Assembly (NCBI GenBank): GCA_016649675.1
Contig: JAENXG010000019.1
Coordinates: forward strand, 1 to 17,281
Length of the DNA: 17,281 nt
Origin: Methyloceanibacter sp.
Lineage (GTDB): Bacteria > Pseudomonadota > Alphaproteobacteria > Rhizobiales > Methyloligellaceae
Direction of reading: 5' to 3'
Position numbers and translations under genes: made by a program. A model generated the notes under the pieces. It worked only from the letters and a program-made list of their open reading frames with translations, searched no databases and was not told where the DNA came from. Shown one piece after another: positions 15,359-17,281 of the stretch (position 1 is the first letter of the stretch; every line of letters starts with the position of its first letter).

Positions 15359-17281
15359 GTGAAGCAGGAACAGCAAGAGACAAGCGCTGAGCGGCGCGGC
15401 GATGGCGCGGGCGCGGTCGCGCGCGAGGACGCCGTCGACGCAAGGCTTGCGCGCCCCCCGCGCGATCTCCGCTCCGACCGCTTCAGCGTCATTGGACTTC
15501 GCTTCGCCCTCGGACTTCTCGCCGCGGCGCTGATCCTCGTCTCCCTTGCCGCGCTCGGCGCAGCGCCCACGCTTGCGCTCCTGCCGCTCGTGGTCGGCGT
15601 CGCCATCATGGTGGCACTTGTCGCAGCACGGTTGACGCGAAGCGGCACGGGCCGGCTCACCTCTCTCGCCAATCGCCTCGATGCAAGTCTTGAGTCGCTG
15701 AAAGACCTGCAATGGGAAGTACGCGAGCGGGAGACGCGCTACCGCGATCTCCTTGACCACCAAGGCGACGTGATTCTTCGCCGCGACGCCGGCGAAAGGC
15801 TCACTTTCGTCAACGATGCGTTCTGCCGCACGTTCGGGCTCGCCCGCGAAGCGGCCCTCGGCCAAGCCTTCCCGCTTCCGCTCGTGAACGCCGATCAAGA
15901 TCCCCAAACGGCGTTTCCGGAATTGGGCGAGGAGCGGCGCAGCCGAGCCATCGAGCTCACTACCGCGGCCGGACCGCGCTGGTTCGTGTGGGAGGACTTC
16001 GCCATCGCCGACGGCGAGGGACGCGTGAGCGAGATCCAAAGCGTCGGCCGTGACATCACCGAGCAGCGGGCGGCAGAGCTCGTGCTCGCCGAGGCGCGCG
16101 ACCAGGCGATGGACGCGAGCAAGGCCAAGTCGCGCTTCCTCGCCTCCATGAGCCACGAAATCAGGACCCCGATGAACGGCATTCTCGGCATGACCGGGCT
16201 CCTGCTCGACACCGAGCTCTCGCCCGAGCAGGGTACCTATGCCCGCGCCATCTCGACGTCCGCCAAGACGCTGCTCTCGCTAATCGACGAAATCCTCGAT
16301 TTCTCCAAGATCGAGGCCGGCAAGATCGAGCTGCGCGCGGCTCCCTTCGAGATCGCCGACGCGGCGCAAGGCGTGATCGAGCTCCTGGCGCCGCGCGGCC
16401 GCGACAAGGGCTTGGAAATCGGCTGGCTCGCCGCTCCCGACATGCCGAAGACGGTGATCGGCGACGAGATGCGCATCCGCCAGATCCTGATGAACCTGAT
16501 GGGCAACGCCATCAAGTTCACCGAGCGCGGTGGCGTGGCTTTGACGCTGCAGCTCACGCCCGGGGGCGCCCGCGATGCGGGCCAAGACGAAACGATGCTC
16601 CGCTTCGCCGTGCGCGACACGGGGCCTGGAGTGCCGCCCGACGCCATTGAGCGCATCTTCGCCGAGTTCGAGCAGGCGGATTCCGGTCCGGCGCGACGCC
16701 ACGGCGGCACGGGCCTCGGGCTTGCCATCTCGAAGCGCCTGGTCGACGAGATGGGCGGCCGCATCCATGTGGCAAGCGTGCCGGGCGCGGGCGCCACCTT
16801 CACCGTCGATTTGCCGTTCGCCACGCCGCCTCGAATCACGACGCTGGGCGCCGGCTGGCCAAAGCCGGCTGCGGGGGAGAAAGTCCTGCTCGTGCTTGAC
16901 GGCGCGATCGAAGCGAGCCTGGTCGGCGACCTGCTCGTGGCCATGGGGGCTTCGGTTGCCCGCGTGTGGCTGAAGGACGCCGAGCGCATCGCCACCGGCG
17001 CTGCCGCGACCGGCGTCCCCTTCACCGGGCTCCTTACCGACCGCGCCGCCGTGGAGGCTGGTGCCTCGCGCCTCCTCACCCTGCTCAGCCCGGAACGGAG
17101 CGCGCGCCATCCGCAACGGGCCGTGGTGATCATCGATCCTGCCGAGCGCGGCGACATCCCAAGCTTCCGCGAGCAAGGCTTCAACTTCTATCTCGTCCGC
17201 CCGGTCAGGCCCTTGTCGCTGCTCACCCAGCTGTTCGGCGACCTCGCAGAGGAGCCCGACAAAACGTCTGAGGCGGCGCCC
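15359..17281 (+). CDS. Membrane PAS sensor histidine kinase, hybrid type, 3' end beyond window
   Basis: Open frame of 641 codons running off the window edge. Two helices (about 44-66 and 69-91) anchor it in the membrane. A short coiled linker and a PAS domain (about 128-240, YRDLLDHQGDVILRRD to VGRDITEQRAAE) follow. The HisKA H-box SMSHEIRTPMNG carries phospho-acceptor His266. The HATPase part has N383 in MNLMGNAIKFT, the G1 box DTGPGVP (420-426) and the G2 box GGTGLGLAIS (near 450). From about 507 a receiver-like domain lacks the acidic pair and the usual Lys (YLVRPVRP), so it is probably not phosphorylated; true receiver and HPt domains may follow outside the window. The start is uncertain: no in-frame ATG occurs before 15608 (inside helix 2). 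GTG 15359 is chosen; TTG 15308 and GTG 15245 are alternatives. Signal and partner regulator are unknown. Confidence 0.85.
   Translation, partial: MKQEQQETSAERRGDGAGAVAREDAVDARLARPPRDLRSDRFSVIGLRFALGLLAAALILVSLAALGAAPTLALLPLVVGVAIMVALVAARLTRSGTGRLTSLANRLDASLESLKDLQWEVRERETRYRDLLDHQGDVILRRDAGERLTFVNDAFCRTFGLAREAALGQAFPLPLVNADQDPQTAFPELGEERRSRAIELTTAAGPRWFVWEDFAIADGEGRVSEIQSVGRDITEQRAAELVLAEARDQAMDASKAKSRFLASMSHEIRTPMNGILGMTGLLLDTELSPEQGTYARAISTSAKTLLSLIDEILDFSKIEAGKIELRAAPFEIADAAQGVIELLAPRGRDKGLEIGWLAAPDMPKTVIGDEMRIRQILMNLMGNAIKFTERGGVALTLQLTPGGARDAGQDETMLRFAVRDTGPGVPPDAIERIFAEFEQADSGPARRHGGTGLGLAISKRLVDEMGGRIHVASVPGAGATFTVDLPFATPPRITTLGAGWPKPAAGEKVLLVLDGAIEASLVGDLLVAMGASVARVWLKDAERIATGAAATGVPFTGLLTDRAAVEAGASRLLTLLSPERSARHPQRAVVIIDPAERGDIPSFREQGFNFYLVRPVRPLSLLTQLFGDLAEEPDKTSEAAP

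Noticed and set aside
15341..16156. 271-codon minus-strand open frame opposite the kinase N-terminal half
   Set aside because: It is antisense to the membrane and PAS parts of the histidine kinase and has no recognisable domain; the kinase frame carries clear motifs through the whole stretch.
1..17281. CRISPR array, tRNA/rRNA, transposase, toxin-antitoxin or phage defence genes
   Set aside because: Looked for on both strands; no repeat-spacer pattern, no cloverleaf or rRNA signature, and every substantial real frame is assigned to a chromosomal gene.

Overview
The window is GC-rich, densely packed bacterial chromosome with core housekeeping genes in alphaproteobacterial order. The protein sequences (RNase PH, RsmI, GshB, ComM remnant, GlnD) and the mutS-glnD-murJ and rsmI-yraN-gshB arrangements point to an alphaproteobacterium, most likely Hyphomicrobiales (Rhizobiales). 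This is judged from remembered family sequences; no search was run. I see no rRNA, tRNA, CRISPR array, insertion sequence, phage gene or clear foreign island.

Layout. (1) 20-7153, minus strand: mutS, glnD and murJ form one tight operon (mismatch repair, PII uridylylation/nitrogen sensing, lipid II flippase). Directly before mutS lies a 24-codon leader ORF with a strong Shine-Dalgarno, ending 2 nt before the mutS start. (2) 7285-9814, plus strand, divergent from mutS: rph (RNase PH), rdgB (non-canonical purine NTP pyrophosphatase) and hemW (heme chaperone) abut or overlap. The conserved start position of rph carries ATC instead of ATG. (3) 9819-11006, minus strand: a lipoprotein of the LpoA/LppC-like periplasmic-binding family, convergent with hemW. 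(4) 11244-14085, plus strand: rsmI, yraN, gshB and an NTF2/SnoaL-like gene, the last coupled to gshB through an ATGA overlap. (5) 14108-14605, minus strand: a small four-helix membrane protein built from two copies of a 2TM unit. (6) 14653-15279, plus strand: the C-terminal part of a ComM/YifB Mg-chelatase-like AAA+ protein whose N-terminal two thirds is absent. (7) From about 15359 to the window edge, plus strand: a membrane-bound PAS hybrid-type histidine kinase with a degenerate receiver domain, cut by the end of the window.

Together the genes cover genome and nucleotide-pool hygiene (mutS, rdgB), RNA maturation and ribosome methylation (rph, rsmI), cell wall (murJ, the LpoA-like protein), nitrogen sensing (glnD), and heme and redox functions (hemW, gshB). 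I find no convincing undescribed multi-gene system. The points most worth a second look are the rph start codon, the mutS leader ORF, the truncated comM with its neighbours, and the kinase's pseudo-receiver.
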